64,000 nucleotides of DNA from Micromonospora chokoriensis (GTDB lineage: Bacteria; Actinomycetota; Actinomycetes; Mycobacteriales; Micromonosporaceae). A model generated the notes under the pieces. It was not told the origin of the DNA and did not search any database. It was given only the letters and a program-made list of their open reading frames with translations. Location: positions 71,290-135,289 of the forward strand of contig NZ_JOAN01000018.1 in the NCBI RefSeq assembly GCF_000718555.1, given 5' to 3'. Of the stretch, positions 33,826 through 42,229 are shown one piece after another; positions within the stretch are counted from its first letter, which is position 1; each line of letters starts with the position of its first letter. The position numbers were made by a program, and so were the translations under genes.

Positions 33826-34796
33826 TGCCGCATCGCAACAGGTTCACGGCCGCCTGCCGCGCCATTGCGTTTCCCGCCGGGCTGATCTCACCAAACGCGG
33901 TTCTGGAGTTCACTACGGACGATCTCGCCCATGCCATTTTCGCCACCGGCAGGGCGCCGGGCGACGAGGTACGCCACGGGTGGGCATCCGTGTGGGAGTT
34001 CGTCCACCGCGCCTCGCTCATTCCGGCGTACGTGCGCAGGACCCGCGGCGGCGCGTTGGTGAAGTCGGCCCTTGCCATGGAGTTGGACCGCTCGGAGAAG
34101 GTGACGCTGTCGTACTCGCTCGGGCAGGCGTTGACCGGGATTTTCTGTGAGCGAAAACTGGGGGTGACGCACCTGCTGCACATTGACCGCTACGCAAGCA
34201 GGTGGGGGGTCGTCTTCGCCGCCACCAAGAAGCGGGCAGATCTCTTCGGTCTGTCACCGGCCGGCTGGGTGGTCGCCGAGGCCAAGGGACGCTCGAACGG
34301 CATAGAACCGGATCTACTGAACACCATCATCGCTCAGAAGCGCTCGGTGAAGTCCATTTCTGGCAGGCGCCCCTGGCTCGCCCTGGGCTGCGTCGCCGCC
34401 TTTCCGCCGCATCGGCGCGAGCTGTCCATCACCGCGGTGGACCCGGACGAGGAAGGACCCGAACCGGTCGACGTCGACCTGGACCTGGACCGGTACATGC
34501 TGGCGTACTATGAACCGTTCCTCGCCGCCATCGCCGCAGGAACTCCGCAGGTGCGGGACCAGCGTTACCTCACCTCCCGTCTCGGCCTGCTCGACCTTCG
34601 AGTTGGCCTGCGTAGGGACATCGCCGTCAGGGTTCAGCAGGCAAGCCAGGGGGAGCTGTCAGGTCTGCACGACTCGGTGGTCGAGCTTCTCGACTCCGGC
34701 ATTGAGCTGGACGAGGCAGCCACCGCCTTTCCCGATGGGACGCTGGTCGGATCTAACTGGACGAATGCCATCTCCCTCAACGACTGGCGCTTCTGA
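33825..34796 (+). CDS. PD-(D/E)XK-like protein (second of pair)
   Basis: 323-aa protein. Residues 135-156 contain KKRADLFGL (Asp139) and WVVAEAKGRS (Glu152, Lys154), a D-x12-E-x-K spacing identical to that in its partner, consistent with a second restriction-like nuclease active site. The first 100 residues are helical and the C-terminal part mixes helices and acidic loops (DPDEEGPEPVDVDLD). Function not known. The reading frame is open from 33720, but the coupled ATG at 33825 is the natural start. Its 3' end overlaps the convergent small-protein gene by 20 bp. Confidence 0.58.
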   Translation: MPHRNRFTAACRAIAFPAGLISPNAVLEFTTDDLAHAIFATGRAPGDEVRHGWASVWEFVHRASLIPAYVRRTRGGALVKSALAMELDRSEKVTLSYSLGQALTGIFCERKLGVTHLLHIDRYASRWGVVFAATKKRADLFGLSPAGWVVAEAKGRSNGIEPDLLNTIIAQKRSVKSISGRRPWLALGCVAAFPPHRRELSITAVDPDEEGPEPVDVDLDLDRYMLAYYEPFLAAIAAGTPQVRDQRYLTSRLGLLDLRVGLRRDIAVRVQQASQGELSGLHDSVVELLDSGIELDEAATAFPDGTLVGSNWTNAISLNDWRF

Positions 34797-35079
34797 CCCT
34801 GACTTGACCGGGCGACCTTCCCCGACCCGGCGTTGCACTCCGCTCGTTTACCGGCTTGGGCGCGGGGTGGAGGCCGGCGAGTTGGACGAAGACCTCGCGT
34901 TTGGCGGTTGCGTCACCTCGGCGGTTGAGGACGTAGCCGGTCAACCAGATCCAGTCCTGGTACGTCGGCCGGTCGCAGACTGAGACGACGCGGAAGGTCA
35001 GGGCACGACCCCCAGCGAACTGCACCGAGGCCCGGCCGTCGATGACGAGCAGGTCGCCGGGGGAGGGACGCGCGGTCAC
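34777..35079 (-). CDS. Small conserved protein paired with DivIVA-like gene
   Basis: 100-aa protein starting at GTG 35079, which overlaps the DivIVA-like stop (GTGA). The core LLVIDGRASVQFAGGRALTF, followed by RPTYQDWIWLTGYVLN and EVFVQLAGL, is a compact beta-rich domain that I recognise only as a conserved actinobacterial protein of mobile/integrative elements. It probably belongs to the same element as the DivIVA-like and GntR genes. A deleted copy lies at 31585-31725. Confidence 0.6.
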   Translation of the reverse strand: MTARPSPGDLLVIDGRASVQFAGGRALTFRVVSVCDRPTYQDWIWLTGYVLNRRGDATAKREVFVQLAGLHPAPKPVNERSATPGRGRSPGQVRVRSASR

Positions 35080-35369
35080 CAGTGACCGGAGTTGCGGTGA
35101 TGCTCCTGCGGCGGCGGGCACTCCCGCGCGTGCATGGTCTGCCAGTCACGCAGTGCCCGCTTGATCCGGTCGTTCTCCTGGCTGAGCAGCCGAACCGTCT
35201 CGTTGAGCATGGCCAGCTCGTCGGCCACCCGGGCCTGGAACTCGCGTACCTCATCGGGGTCGACGCCGCGCCGGCACGCGGCGAACGCGCGGGTCCGCAC
35301 CTCGTGCGGCGTCAACCTGCCTGGGTGGCCGGCGGGGTAGGGCTGGCCACCTCGATACACCTGAGCCAC
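35076..35369 (-). CDS. DivIVA-domain protein
   Basis: 97-aa protein with LTPHEVRTRAFAACRRGVDP and DEVREFQARVADELAML, then a coiled coil LLSQENDRIKRAL: the N-terminal DivIVA membrane/curvature-sensing motif followed by its coiled coil, but truncated compared with full-length DivIVA/Wag31. Small DivIVA-like proteins of this type are common on actinomycete integrative elements. GTG start at 35369 with AAAGGA upstream. Coupled to the small gene downstream. Confidence 0.75.
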   Translation of the reverse strand: MAQVYRGGQPYPAGHPGRLTPHEVRTRAFAACRRGVDPDEVREFQARVADELAMLNETVRLLSQENDRIKRALRDWQTMHARECPPPQEHHRNSGHW

Positions 35370-35681
35370 GACGATCCTTTCTGAGGACAGGCGGGAGCGC
35401 CAAAGGTCCTTGTGGTGGGTCTGGAAGGGCGGGCCGTCCGCTCGGGGGCCGCGGGCGACCCGCCCGCTCCGCCGCCGCAGCCTTATTCAGCGGTACGACA
35501 GCAGAGCAGTCCGGAGGGTCGGGACGGGCACACGCACCCGCCCCGACCAGGGGATGAGCCGAACTCGTTGCCACGCGAGGAGCGGCCCGGAATCAACATA
35601 GCTAGACATGTCAGATGAGTCAACGCTGCTTGTTAGGCGCGTCGCGGTGTGATCAAATCGGGTTGCCACGCGAGGAGTGCC
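35370..35681. promoter_or_regulatory. Divergent control region with direct repeats
   Basis: This 312-bp gap lies between the divergent DivIVA-like gene and the GntR gene. It contains a 16-bp direct repeat GTTGCCACGCGAGGAG at 35567-35582 and 35662-35677; the second copy supplies the GAGGAG ribosome site of the GntR gene. A small palindrome GACATGTC is at 35605-35612, which could be a GntR operator. No gene is evident. Confidence 0.4.
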
Positions 35682-35921
35682 ATGCGAGAAGTGCCGGATT
35701 ACTGGCGCATCGCCGACGATGTGATCGCCGACGTCAGGTCGAAGAAGTTGAAGCCCGGGGACAAGCTGCCCTCCATCGCTGAACTGCGTGCTCGCTACGA
35801 CGTCAGTCACGGGACCGTGCAGATGGCCTACGCCCGATTGGAGGCGCTGCGGGTGATTCGGCGGCAGCAGGGCAAGGGTGTCTTCGTGACCGACCCGAAG
35901 ACCTGGATGCGGGAGCCGTAG
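35682..35921 (+). CDS. Short GntR family transcriptional regulator
   Basis: 79-aa protein consisting almost only of the GntR winged helix: YWRIADDVIADVRSKKLKPG, then DKLPSIAELRARYDVSHGTV and the wing GKGVFVTD. There is no effector domain, as in the small regulators of actinomycete integrative elements. ATG at 35682 with GAGGAG 5 nt upstream. It is followed by a perfect hairpin and then the pglX promoter with a palindrome. It may regulate itself, the DivIVA pair, or pglX. Confidence 0.8.
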   Translation: MREVPDYWRIADDVIADVRSKKLKPGDKLPSIAELRARYDVSHGTVQMAYARLEALRVIRRQQGKGVFVTDPKTWMREP

Positions 35922-35940
35922 GTAGCGGGCTGGCTACCTA
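35919..35940 (+). terminator. Terminator of the GntR gene
   Basis: TAGGTAGC (35919-35926) and GCTACCTA (35933-35940) form a perfect 8-bp stem with a 6-nt loop, beginning within the stop codon of the GntR gene. Confidence 0.6.
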
Positions 35941-35961
35941 CACGAGCCTTTTGGGTACCCC

Positions 35962-35987
35962 CGTCCCGTCCACGGGACGACTAGAGT
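35962..35987 (+). promoter_or_regulatory. Leaderless pglX promoter with adjoining palindrome
   Basis: TAGAGT (35982-35987) ends 6 nt before the GTG at 35994, and no Shine-Dalgarno is present, so the mRNA is probably leaderless. A perfect 18-bp inverted repeat CGTCCCGT-cc-ACGGGACG (35962-35979) lies just upstream of the -10 where a repressor or activator would bind. Confidence 0.55.
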
Positions 35988-35993
35988 CGGCGC

Positions 35994-38900
35994 GTGATCG
36001 ACCGGAAACTGCTCTTGTCCGACCTGCAGAAGCAGGTCAAGAACCTGGAAAAGGACCTGCGAGAGCAGGCCGAGTCGGTCGAGGAGGTGCGCCTCCGCCT
36101 GCGTGGCGAGTACGACCACGCCTTCAAGGTCGGGCGCACCGCCGCCACCTGGACAGCCTGGCGGGACGAGCGCGTCACCCAGGCAGCCGTCGCCTGGGTG
36201 CTCGGTACCGTCTTCGTACGCTTCTGCGAGGACAACGGCCTGCTGCCGGACCCCTATCTGGCTGGCCCGGGGGACCGCCTGGTCCTCGCCGAGGAAGCCG
36301 AGGCGCAGTTCTTCCGCGACCAGCCCGACAAAACCCTCCGCGACTGGCTGCACCAGGGCTACAACGCCATCGCCAGCACCCAGGCCGGCAAGTCGCTCTT
36401 CGACAAGCGCCACAACCCGCTGTACCAGATCCCGTTGTCCCACGACGAGGCCAAGAACCTGATCGCCTTCTGGCGTCGCCGCAGCGAGACGGGCGGCCTG
36501 GCGCACGACTTTACGGACCCGGAGTGGGACACCCGTTTCCTCGGTGACCTCTACCAGGATCTCTCCGAGGCGGCCCGCAAGACCTACGCCCTGCTCCAGA
36601 CCCCGGAGTTCGTTGAGGAGTTCATCCTCGACCTGACCCTCACGCCGGCGATCGCTGAGTTCGGCCACGACGTGGTCAAGATGATTGACCCCACCTGCGG
36701 CTCAGGCCACTTCGTCCTCGGTGCCTTCCACCGCCTCCTCAAGGAGTGGGAGCAACACGCCCCCAACCGCGACCCCCACGAGCGGGTACGCCTGGCCCTC
36801 GACGCCGTCCACGGCGTCGACATCAACCCCTTCGCGGTAGCCATCGCCCGCTTCCGCCTCCTGGTTTCCGCCCTCCGCGCCAGCGATGTCAAGACCCTGA
36901 CCGACTCGGCCGGCTACACCTTCCCGATGCACCTAGCAGTGGGCGACTCCCTCATCAAGGCCCGTCAACTCGACCTTTTTAGCACCACGGATGCTGTAGC
37001 AGACTTCAGTTATGCCACCGAGAACATCCATCAGCACCCCGGCATTCTCCGGGAGGGCCGCTACCACGTTGTTGTGGGGAACCCGCCGTACATTACGGTG
37101 AAGGATAAGCGGCTTAACGATCTTTACCGAGAAATCTACAGCGCCTGCCACATGCAGTACGCGCTCTCGGTGCCCTTCGCGCAGCGCTTCTTCGCCTTGG
37201 CCCAACAGGGAGGCAATGATAATGCCCGGCCTGGCTACGTCGGTCAAATTACTGCTAACTCTTTCATGAAGCGTGAGTTTGGCAAACAGCTGATCGAGAG
37301 ATTCTTTGCGCAAGAGGTTGATCTCACCTACATAATCGACGCTTCCGGTGCTTACATTCCAGGCCACGGTACGCCGACGGTCATTCTAGTGGGACGGAAT
37401 CGCAACTATAATCGTTCCGCGGAAGTGCGCGCCATTCTTGGAATCCGTGGGGAGCCAAACGCTCCGGAAAATCCCGGCCAGGGCCTCGTATGGACTGCGA
37501 TCATGAATCAATTGCATGAGCCAGGCACGGATTCGGACTGGGTGAGTTCTGTCGATTTGCCGCGAGCGGTGCTTCATAGGTTCCCGATGAGCCTTACGGG
37601 TGGCGGGGCGTCCCATGTTATGGATGCGCTGGCAGCGGCGGGAAAGACCACAGTCGGTGACCTCGTAAAGGCCATGGGCCGTGTGACTCACACGGGAGCC
37701 GACGAGAGCTACTTTGCGCCGATCGGCACATTGACTCGCTTCGGGGCTGCTGATGGTTCGGTGGTGGAACTGGTAGAGGGCGATACCGTTCGTGACTGGC
37801 AGGTAACGCCTGTCACGGAGGCCATGTTCCCCTACGATCGCAACCTAAAAGCATCGCTCCACGACCCAGTGCTTCACCGAAGGCTTTGGCTGACCCGAAG
37901 CCTGCTCGCCCTCCGGCGGGAGCCAGGGGGGACCCACGAGCAGATTGGACTGACCTGGTTCGAGTGGAGCCGTTGGCATCCGGAACGCTTCGCAGTGCCT
38001 CTCGGTATCGCGCTTGGCGAGGTCACAACCCACAATCACTTTGTGTTCGATCGAGGTGGGAAGGTCTTCAACCGTACCGCTCCCGTGATTAAGTTGTCGG
38101 AGAAGTCTACTGAGGCGGATCATCTGCAACTGCTGGGGATACTCAACAGTTCGGTCGCCTGCTTTTGGTTGAAGCAGATGTGTTTCGACAAGGGTAACGG
38201 GGGAATAGGAGGCGGGATCTCCGACGAGTTCTGGGAACATCGGTTCGCCTTTAATGGCTCGAAAGTGCAGGAGTTTCCGCTGCCGCCTGCGTACCCCCTT
38301 GAACTGAGCAGCGAGATCGACGGCCTGGCGCAGCGGCTTGCCACGGTGAGTCCGGCGGCGGCCGCGGGTTCTGGGGTGCCCACCCGCGAGCGTTTGAACG
38401 CTGCCGCGTACGAGTGGCACGGCATACGGGGCCAAATGATCTCCTTGCAGGAGGAGTTGGACTGGCAGGTCTACTCGCTCTACGGGCTGCTGGACGAGGA
38501 TCTGACCGCGCCGGAGAGGGTCCGGCCGCCGATGCTCAGTCTCGGAGAGCGGGCGTTCGAGATCGTGCTCGCTCGCAAGGTGGCCGCCGGTGAGGCCGAG
38601 ACGCAGTGGTTCGCTCGGCACAAGTCGACGCCGATCACGGAGCTGCCGCCGCACTGGTCGGACGAGTACCGCGCGGTCGTGGAGCGGCGGATCGCGATCA
38701 TCGAGGGCAACCGCAACATCGGGTTGATCGAGCGGCCGGAGTGCAAGCGGCGCTGGGCCACCGAGGGCTGGGACGTCATGCAGCAGAAGGCGCTGCGCGA
38801 CTGGCTGCTCGACCGGTGCGAGGCGCGGGAGCTGTGGTACCAGCACGTCGACGGCCTCGAACAGCCGCGCCCGCTGACCACCGCCCAGCTGGCCGACGAG

Positions 38901-39572
38901 CTGCGCCGCGACGCCGATGTGCTCACCGTCGCCAACCTCTACGCACCTGGTCAGGATCTCGGCAAGGTGATCGCCGGCCTGGTCGCCGACGATCATGTGC
39001 CGCACCTGGCCGCGCTGCGCTACAAGGACACCGGCCTGGCCAAGCGCGCCGACTGGGAGCAGGTGTGGGACCTGCAGCGGCAGGAGGACGCGCTGCCCGA
39101 CGAGGCGGCGAAGCGGGAGTTCCGCAAGGGCATTCCGGTGCCGCCGAAGTACACCTCAGCGGACTTCCTCAAGAGCAGCTTCTGGAAGCACCGAGGCAAG
39201 CTCGACGTACCCAAGGAGCGGTTCGTCTCCTACCCCGGTGCCAACCGCGACGGTGACCCGTCGCTGCTGGTCGGTTGGGCCGGCTGGGACCACCGCGAGC
39301 AGGCCCAGGCCCTGGCCACCCTGATCGTGGCCCGCGAGCAGGAGGACGGCTGGGCCGACGACCGGCTGTTGCCGCTGGTCGCGGGGCTGCGCGAGATCCT
39401 TCCCTGGGTACGCCAGTGGCACGGCGAGTTCGACCCGGAGTGGGGCGCTTCGCCGGCGGACATCTACGACGGCTTCCTCGCCGAGACCACCAACCGCCTG
39501 CACCTCACTGATGAGGCGCTCACGTCGTGGCGCCCGGCGAAAGCCACCCGCGGCCGCAAGGCCAAGGCGTGA
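35994..39572 (+). CDS. pglX: BREX type 2 (Pgl) adenine-specific DNA methyltransferase PglX
   Basis: 1192-aa N6-adenine methyltransferase. The N-terminal coiled coil (LQKQVKNLEKDLREQ) is typical of PglX. The SAM-binding motif I DPTCGSGHFVLGAF is at about residue 230 and the catalytic NPPY (VVVGNPPYITVK) at about 362; the long C-terminal region carries target recognition and dimer parts. In the Pgl system PglX marks host DNA and is central to phage restriction. GTG start with a leaderless -10 upstream. Its stop overlaps the start of a PD-(D/E)XK-like gene (GTGA). A run of six G at 37926-37931 lies within the coding region; pgl genes in Streptomyces coelicolor phase-vary at G tracts, but six is short. 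Separated from pglW by ~12 kb of cargo. Confidence 0.93.
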   Translation: MIDRKLLLSDLQKQVKNLEKDLREQAESVEEVRLRLRGEYDHAFKVGRTAATWTAWRDERVTQAAVAWVLGTVFVRFCEDNGLLPDPYLAGPGDRLVLAEEAEAQFFRDQPDKTLRDWLHQGYNAIASTQAGKSLFDKRHNPLYQIPLSHDEAKNLIAFWRRRSETGGLAHDFTDPEWDTRFLGDLYQDLSEAARKTYALLQTPEFVEEFILDLTLTPAIAEFGHDVVKMIDPTCGSGHFVLGAFHRLLKEWEQHAPNRDPHERVRLALDAVHGVDINPFAVAIARFRLLVSALRASDVKTLTDSAGYTFPMHLAVGDSLIKARQLDLFSTTDAVADFSYATENIHQHPGILREGRYHVVVGNPPYITVKDKRLNDLYREIYSACHMQYALSVPFAQRFFALAQQGGNDNARPGYVGQITANSFMKREFGKQLIERFFAQEVDLTYIIDASGAYIPGHGTPTVILVGRNRNYNRSAEVRAILGIRGEPNAPENPGQGLVWTAIMNQLHEPGTDSDWVSSVDLPRAVLHRFPMSLTGGGASHVMDALAAAGKTTVGDLVKAMGRVTHTGADESYFAPIGTLTRFGAADGSVVELVEGDTVRDWQVTPVTEAMFPYDRNLKASLHDPVLHRRLWLTRSLLALRREPGGTHEQIGLTWFEWSRWHPERFAVPLGIALGEVTTHNHFVFDRGGKVFNRTAPVIKLSEKSTEADHLQLLGILNSSVACFWLKQMCFDKGNGGIGGGISDEFWEHRFAFNGSKVQEFPLPPAYPLELSSEIDGLAQRLATVSPAAAAGSGVPTRERLNAAAYEWHGIRGQMISLQEELDWQVYSLYGLLDEDLTAPERVRPPMLSLGERAFEIVLARKVAAGEAETQWFARHKSTPITELPPHWSDEYRAVVERRIAIIEGNRNIGLIERPECKRRWATEGWDVMQQKALRDWLLDRCEARELWYQHVDGLEQPRPLTTAQLADELRRDADVLTVANLYAPGQDLGKVIAGLVADDHVPHLAALRYKDTGLAKRADWEQVWDLQRQEDALPDEAAKREFRKGIPVPPKYTSADFLKSSFWKHRGKLDVPKERFVSYPGANRDGDPSLLVGWAGWDHREQAQALATLIVAREQEDGWADDRLLPLVAGLREILPWVRQWHGEFDPEWGASPADIYDGFLAETTNRLHLTDEALTSWRPAKATRGRKAKA

Positions 39573-40747
39573 CGACCGAGTCGGTGCCGGCCGGTTTGTG
39601 GTCGACGGATGACGTCGAGGAGCTGACCGGGATCCTGGCAGCCCGCCGTTCCCGCCTGTGGCAGCTCACCGAGCCGGCCGACCTCGCGGCGTGGGTGTTC
39701 GCCGACCCGGCGCCGGCGCCGCTCGACCCACCGCCGGCCGCCTTCGACGGTGACTGGGCCGACGGGCTGGACGAGCCACAGCGCGCCGCCTGGGCCCTCG
39801 CCGGATGGGTGGCCCGGATGGCGGTGCCCGAGGCGGCACCGACCGCCGGCACGCACTGGCTGCTGTCGCGGGTGAGCGACGGCCACGGGCCGCTACTGCG
39901 GCTGACCGTCGGAGTGCTGGAAACCCTCGGCGTGTACGAGTCGGGCGAGGAAGTGTGGCTGCGGGTGTCTGCGGTACCGATCGGCCTGGCCATGGACGCC
40001 GGTATCGCGGACCTGGAGGAGTGGGTACGGCGCGGCGTCGACGTGGGGGAGGACCGGACGAAGACCCTCGCCGAGGACAAGTTGCTCTTCACCTGCCCCG
40101 ACATCGAGACGGCGCTGTGGCTGCTCCGGCAGCCACCCGTGATGGCCGCCGCCCGGATGCTCAACGCCTGGGTGGCGGCCGGCCCGTTTTCGTTCGAGAG
40201 CCGGTACCGGCCCGAGGTGGCCGGCCGCGCCTGGCGGGCCGCCGAGGCCCTGATCTCCGATAAGGCGTCCGCCCAGACCGGCGGGGAGCGGGGCTTCGAC
40301 CGGGAGTACGCCGGGTCGTCTGCGCCAGCCGACCTACCGGTGCAGCGGTCGTTTGACGCGAACGCCTACCGGGCCGGGGTCAGTGAGCACGATCGGCTGT
40401 GCCGGGCGTTGATCGACCACCTCGACGCCGAGGGCATACGGGCTGGCGCGGGACTGCACGACGTACTGGTGGATCTGGCGTGGCTTGATGCCGATGGGCG
40501 GCAGTTCATCGCCGAGGTGAAGAGCGTGGTCGGGGGCAACGAGGTGGAGCAGCTGCGGCTGGGCCTCGGTCAGGTCCTTGAATACCGCCACCGCCTGGCG
40601 ACGCGGGGAGTCGCTGCGACGCCCGTGCTGGTCGTGTCGAGATACACGGACCAGGCCTGGTTCGACATCTGCGCTGAGAACCAGGTCGTCCTGGTCCAGG
40701 GCGAGGGCATAGCGGGTTGGACGACCGGTCTGCGATCCGCGCCCTGA
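39569..40747 (+). CDS. PD-(D/E)XK-like protein coupled to pglX
   Basis: 392-aa protein. The N-terminal ~270 residues are a Trp/Ala-rich helical region of unknown role. The C-terminal ~100 residues contain LHDVLVDLAWLDADG, then FIAEVKSV and RLGLGQVLEYRHRL: a D-x13-E-x-K with a following Q-x3-Y helix, the layout of PD-(D/E)XK nucleases (related to DUF3883/Mrr-type cores), ending with a VLVVSRYTD strand. GTG start overlaps the pglX stop by 4 nt, so it is translationally coupled to the BREX methyltransferase and may assist it or act as a paired nuclease; this is inference from context. Confidence 0.58.
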   Translation: MTTESVPAGLWSTDDVEELTGILAARRSRLWQLTEPADLAAWVFADPAPAPLDPPPAAFDGDWADGLDEPQRAAWALAGWVARMAVPEAAPTAGTHWLLSRVSDGHGPLLRLTVGVLETLGVYESGEEVWLRVSAVPIGLAMDAGIADLEEWVRRGVDVGEDRTKTLAEDKLLFTCPDIETALWLLRQPPVMAAARMLNAWVAAGPFSFESRYRPEVAGRAWRAAEALISDKASAQTGGERGFDREYAGSSAPADLPVQRSFDANAYRAGVSEHDRLCRALIDHLDAEGIRAGAGLHDVLVDLAWLDADGRQFIAEVKSVVGGNEVEQLRLGLGQVLEYRHRLATRGVAATPVLVVSRYTDQAWFDICAENQVVLVQGEGIAGWTTGLRSAP

Positions 40748-40807
40748 GGATTCTGTTGGTGTCGCCACCGCGGCGATGGTGCTGTCAGTTTGGGGAGGGA
40801 ACAAGAC

Positions 40808-42121
40808 GTGACCACTGTTGACACGGCGCAGGTGCCGGTGTGGACGCTCGCCACGGAGCCGGTGAGTGTGCCCGACGTGCTCGGTGCCGATGGCATGACG
40901 CCGGCCCGGCTCGGCGAGCTGAGAACGGCCCTGGCGACACTCGCAGGCGCCCCCATCGCCACGCTGGAAGCGCACCCGATATCGGCCAGACGTGACCGGG
41001 CCAGCGGGATTCCGCTGCACGCGACCAGCCCGCTCGCTCAGCAGCTGTCGCACCTCGTCACTCAGACCGCGAGTTCAGCGCCCCGGACGTTGAATGTCGC
41101 CACCTCAGGTGAGGTGCTTTACCGAATGGTGGTGCCGGCGAAGGTCGCCGCGCAGGTCGGTAAGGGACTCGTCCGACCCATGGCATCAAGGGCATCTGCG
41201 GGAGGCATCCACAGCGCACTGGTCAACTCTACCGGCATCGCAGCCCAGGCCACATTCGTGCCCGTGGCCGGCAAGACCGCTGTTGCCGGGGCGGCGACCG
41301 GCTCAGCCGCCACTGCGGGTGTGGCTGCGGCCGGTGCCGGAGCGTTGACGGTGGCCGCGCCACTGGTGTTGATGGCCGTCGCGGTCGGCGTCAGCGCCTA
41401 CGCCGATCACCAACGTCAGCAAGCTATCGAGCGAATCACCGACCTCCTGGAGCAGTTACACGAAGACAGCCTGGAGAGGGAACGCAACGCGTTGGACGGT
41501 TGCCGTGACGCCATCGACAAGGCGACGTCGGTCCTCCTGGACCAAGGCCGCGTCGGCCTGTCGTTAGGGCTGGATTCCTCGTCGTACGCGATCAACACAG
41601 CGATCGAGGGAACCAAGCGTCGGCTCTCGAAGTGGCAGCAGGCGCTTGCGGTGCTGCCCGATGGCCCGACGGAACTCGGCGTGTTGACGAAGGCGTTCCC
41701 CGGCATCAATGAAGAAGGCGGTGCGTTCCGCGCCCACGTGGAACTGGCGCGACTCGCCATCGCGCTCAAACGCCGGGTGCTCGTGCTCCAAGCGGTGGAG
41801 CACGCCCAGCTGGCGGGTGCGGACAACCCATTCAAGAGCTTTGTCGTAAGCCTGCAGGAGGATGAGCGTCGCATCGACGAGTTGGAGTCAGGCATCAACT
41901 CGGTTCTGCTTCGGCTGTCGTCGATGGAGCTGAAGCGTCACAGCGGCATCCGAAACATCATGTTCACGCAGGGCGAGGTCGACGAGCTGCTCAAGGCGGC
42001 GTACCGCCTGCGAGCCTGGGGCGATGGGCTCGCCGTGGGGAGCCAACAGGCTGACGTCGCGATTGAGATCGAACGAGGCAGCGACGGATCGCTCGTGGTG
42101 TTCCCTGCAGTCGCTGCCTGA
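40808..42121 (+). CDS. Membrane-anchored coiled-coil protein of unknown function
   Basis: 437-aa protein. Residues ~155-200 are an Ala/Gly-rich hydrophobic stretch (GAATGSAATAGVAAAGAGAL then APLVLMAVAVGVSAYAD) that could form one or two membrane helices, followed by charged coiled-coil helices (RQQAIERITDLLEQLHEDSL and more) to the end. No enzyme motif. The Gly/Ala-rich insertion segment is like those of pore- or membrane-perturbing effectors (inference). GTG 40808 has GGGGAGGGA 7 nt upstream. It stands 60 bp after the PD-(D/E)XK-like gene and may be in the same unit with the 964-aa protein downstream. Confidence 0.55.
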   Translation: MTTVDTAQVPVWTLATEPVSVPDVLGADGMTPARLGELRTALATLAGAPIATLEAHPISARRDRASGIPLHATSPLAQQLSHLVTQTASSAPRTLNVATSGEVLYRMVVPAKVAAQVGKGLVRPMASRASAGGIHSALVNSTGIAAQATFVPVAGKTAVAGAATGSAATAGVAAAGAGALTVAAPLVLMAVAVGVSAYADHQRQQAIERITDLLEQLHEDSLERERNALDGCRDAIDKATSVLLDQGRVGLSLGLDSSSYAINTAIEGTKRRLSKWQQALAVLPDGPTELGVLTKAFPGINEEGGAFRAHVELARLAIALKRRVLVLQAVEHAQLAGADNPFKSFVVSLQEDERRIDELESGINSVLLRLSSMELKRHSGIRNIMFTQGEVDELLKAAYRLRAWGDGLAVGSQQADVAIEIERGSDGSLVVFPAVAA

Positions 42122-42229
42122 CCCGGGTGGCCGGCGCGGATTGATCAGCTCAGTCGGCGTCTGCCCCTCTCATGCGGCTCAGGGTCGAGCAGACTTTCAC
42201 AACCGAGTCCGGCGGCTGCGGGAGGCTTG

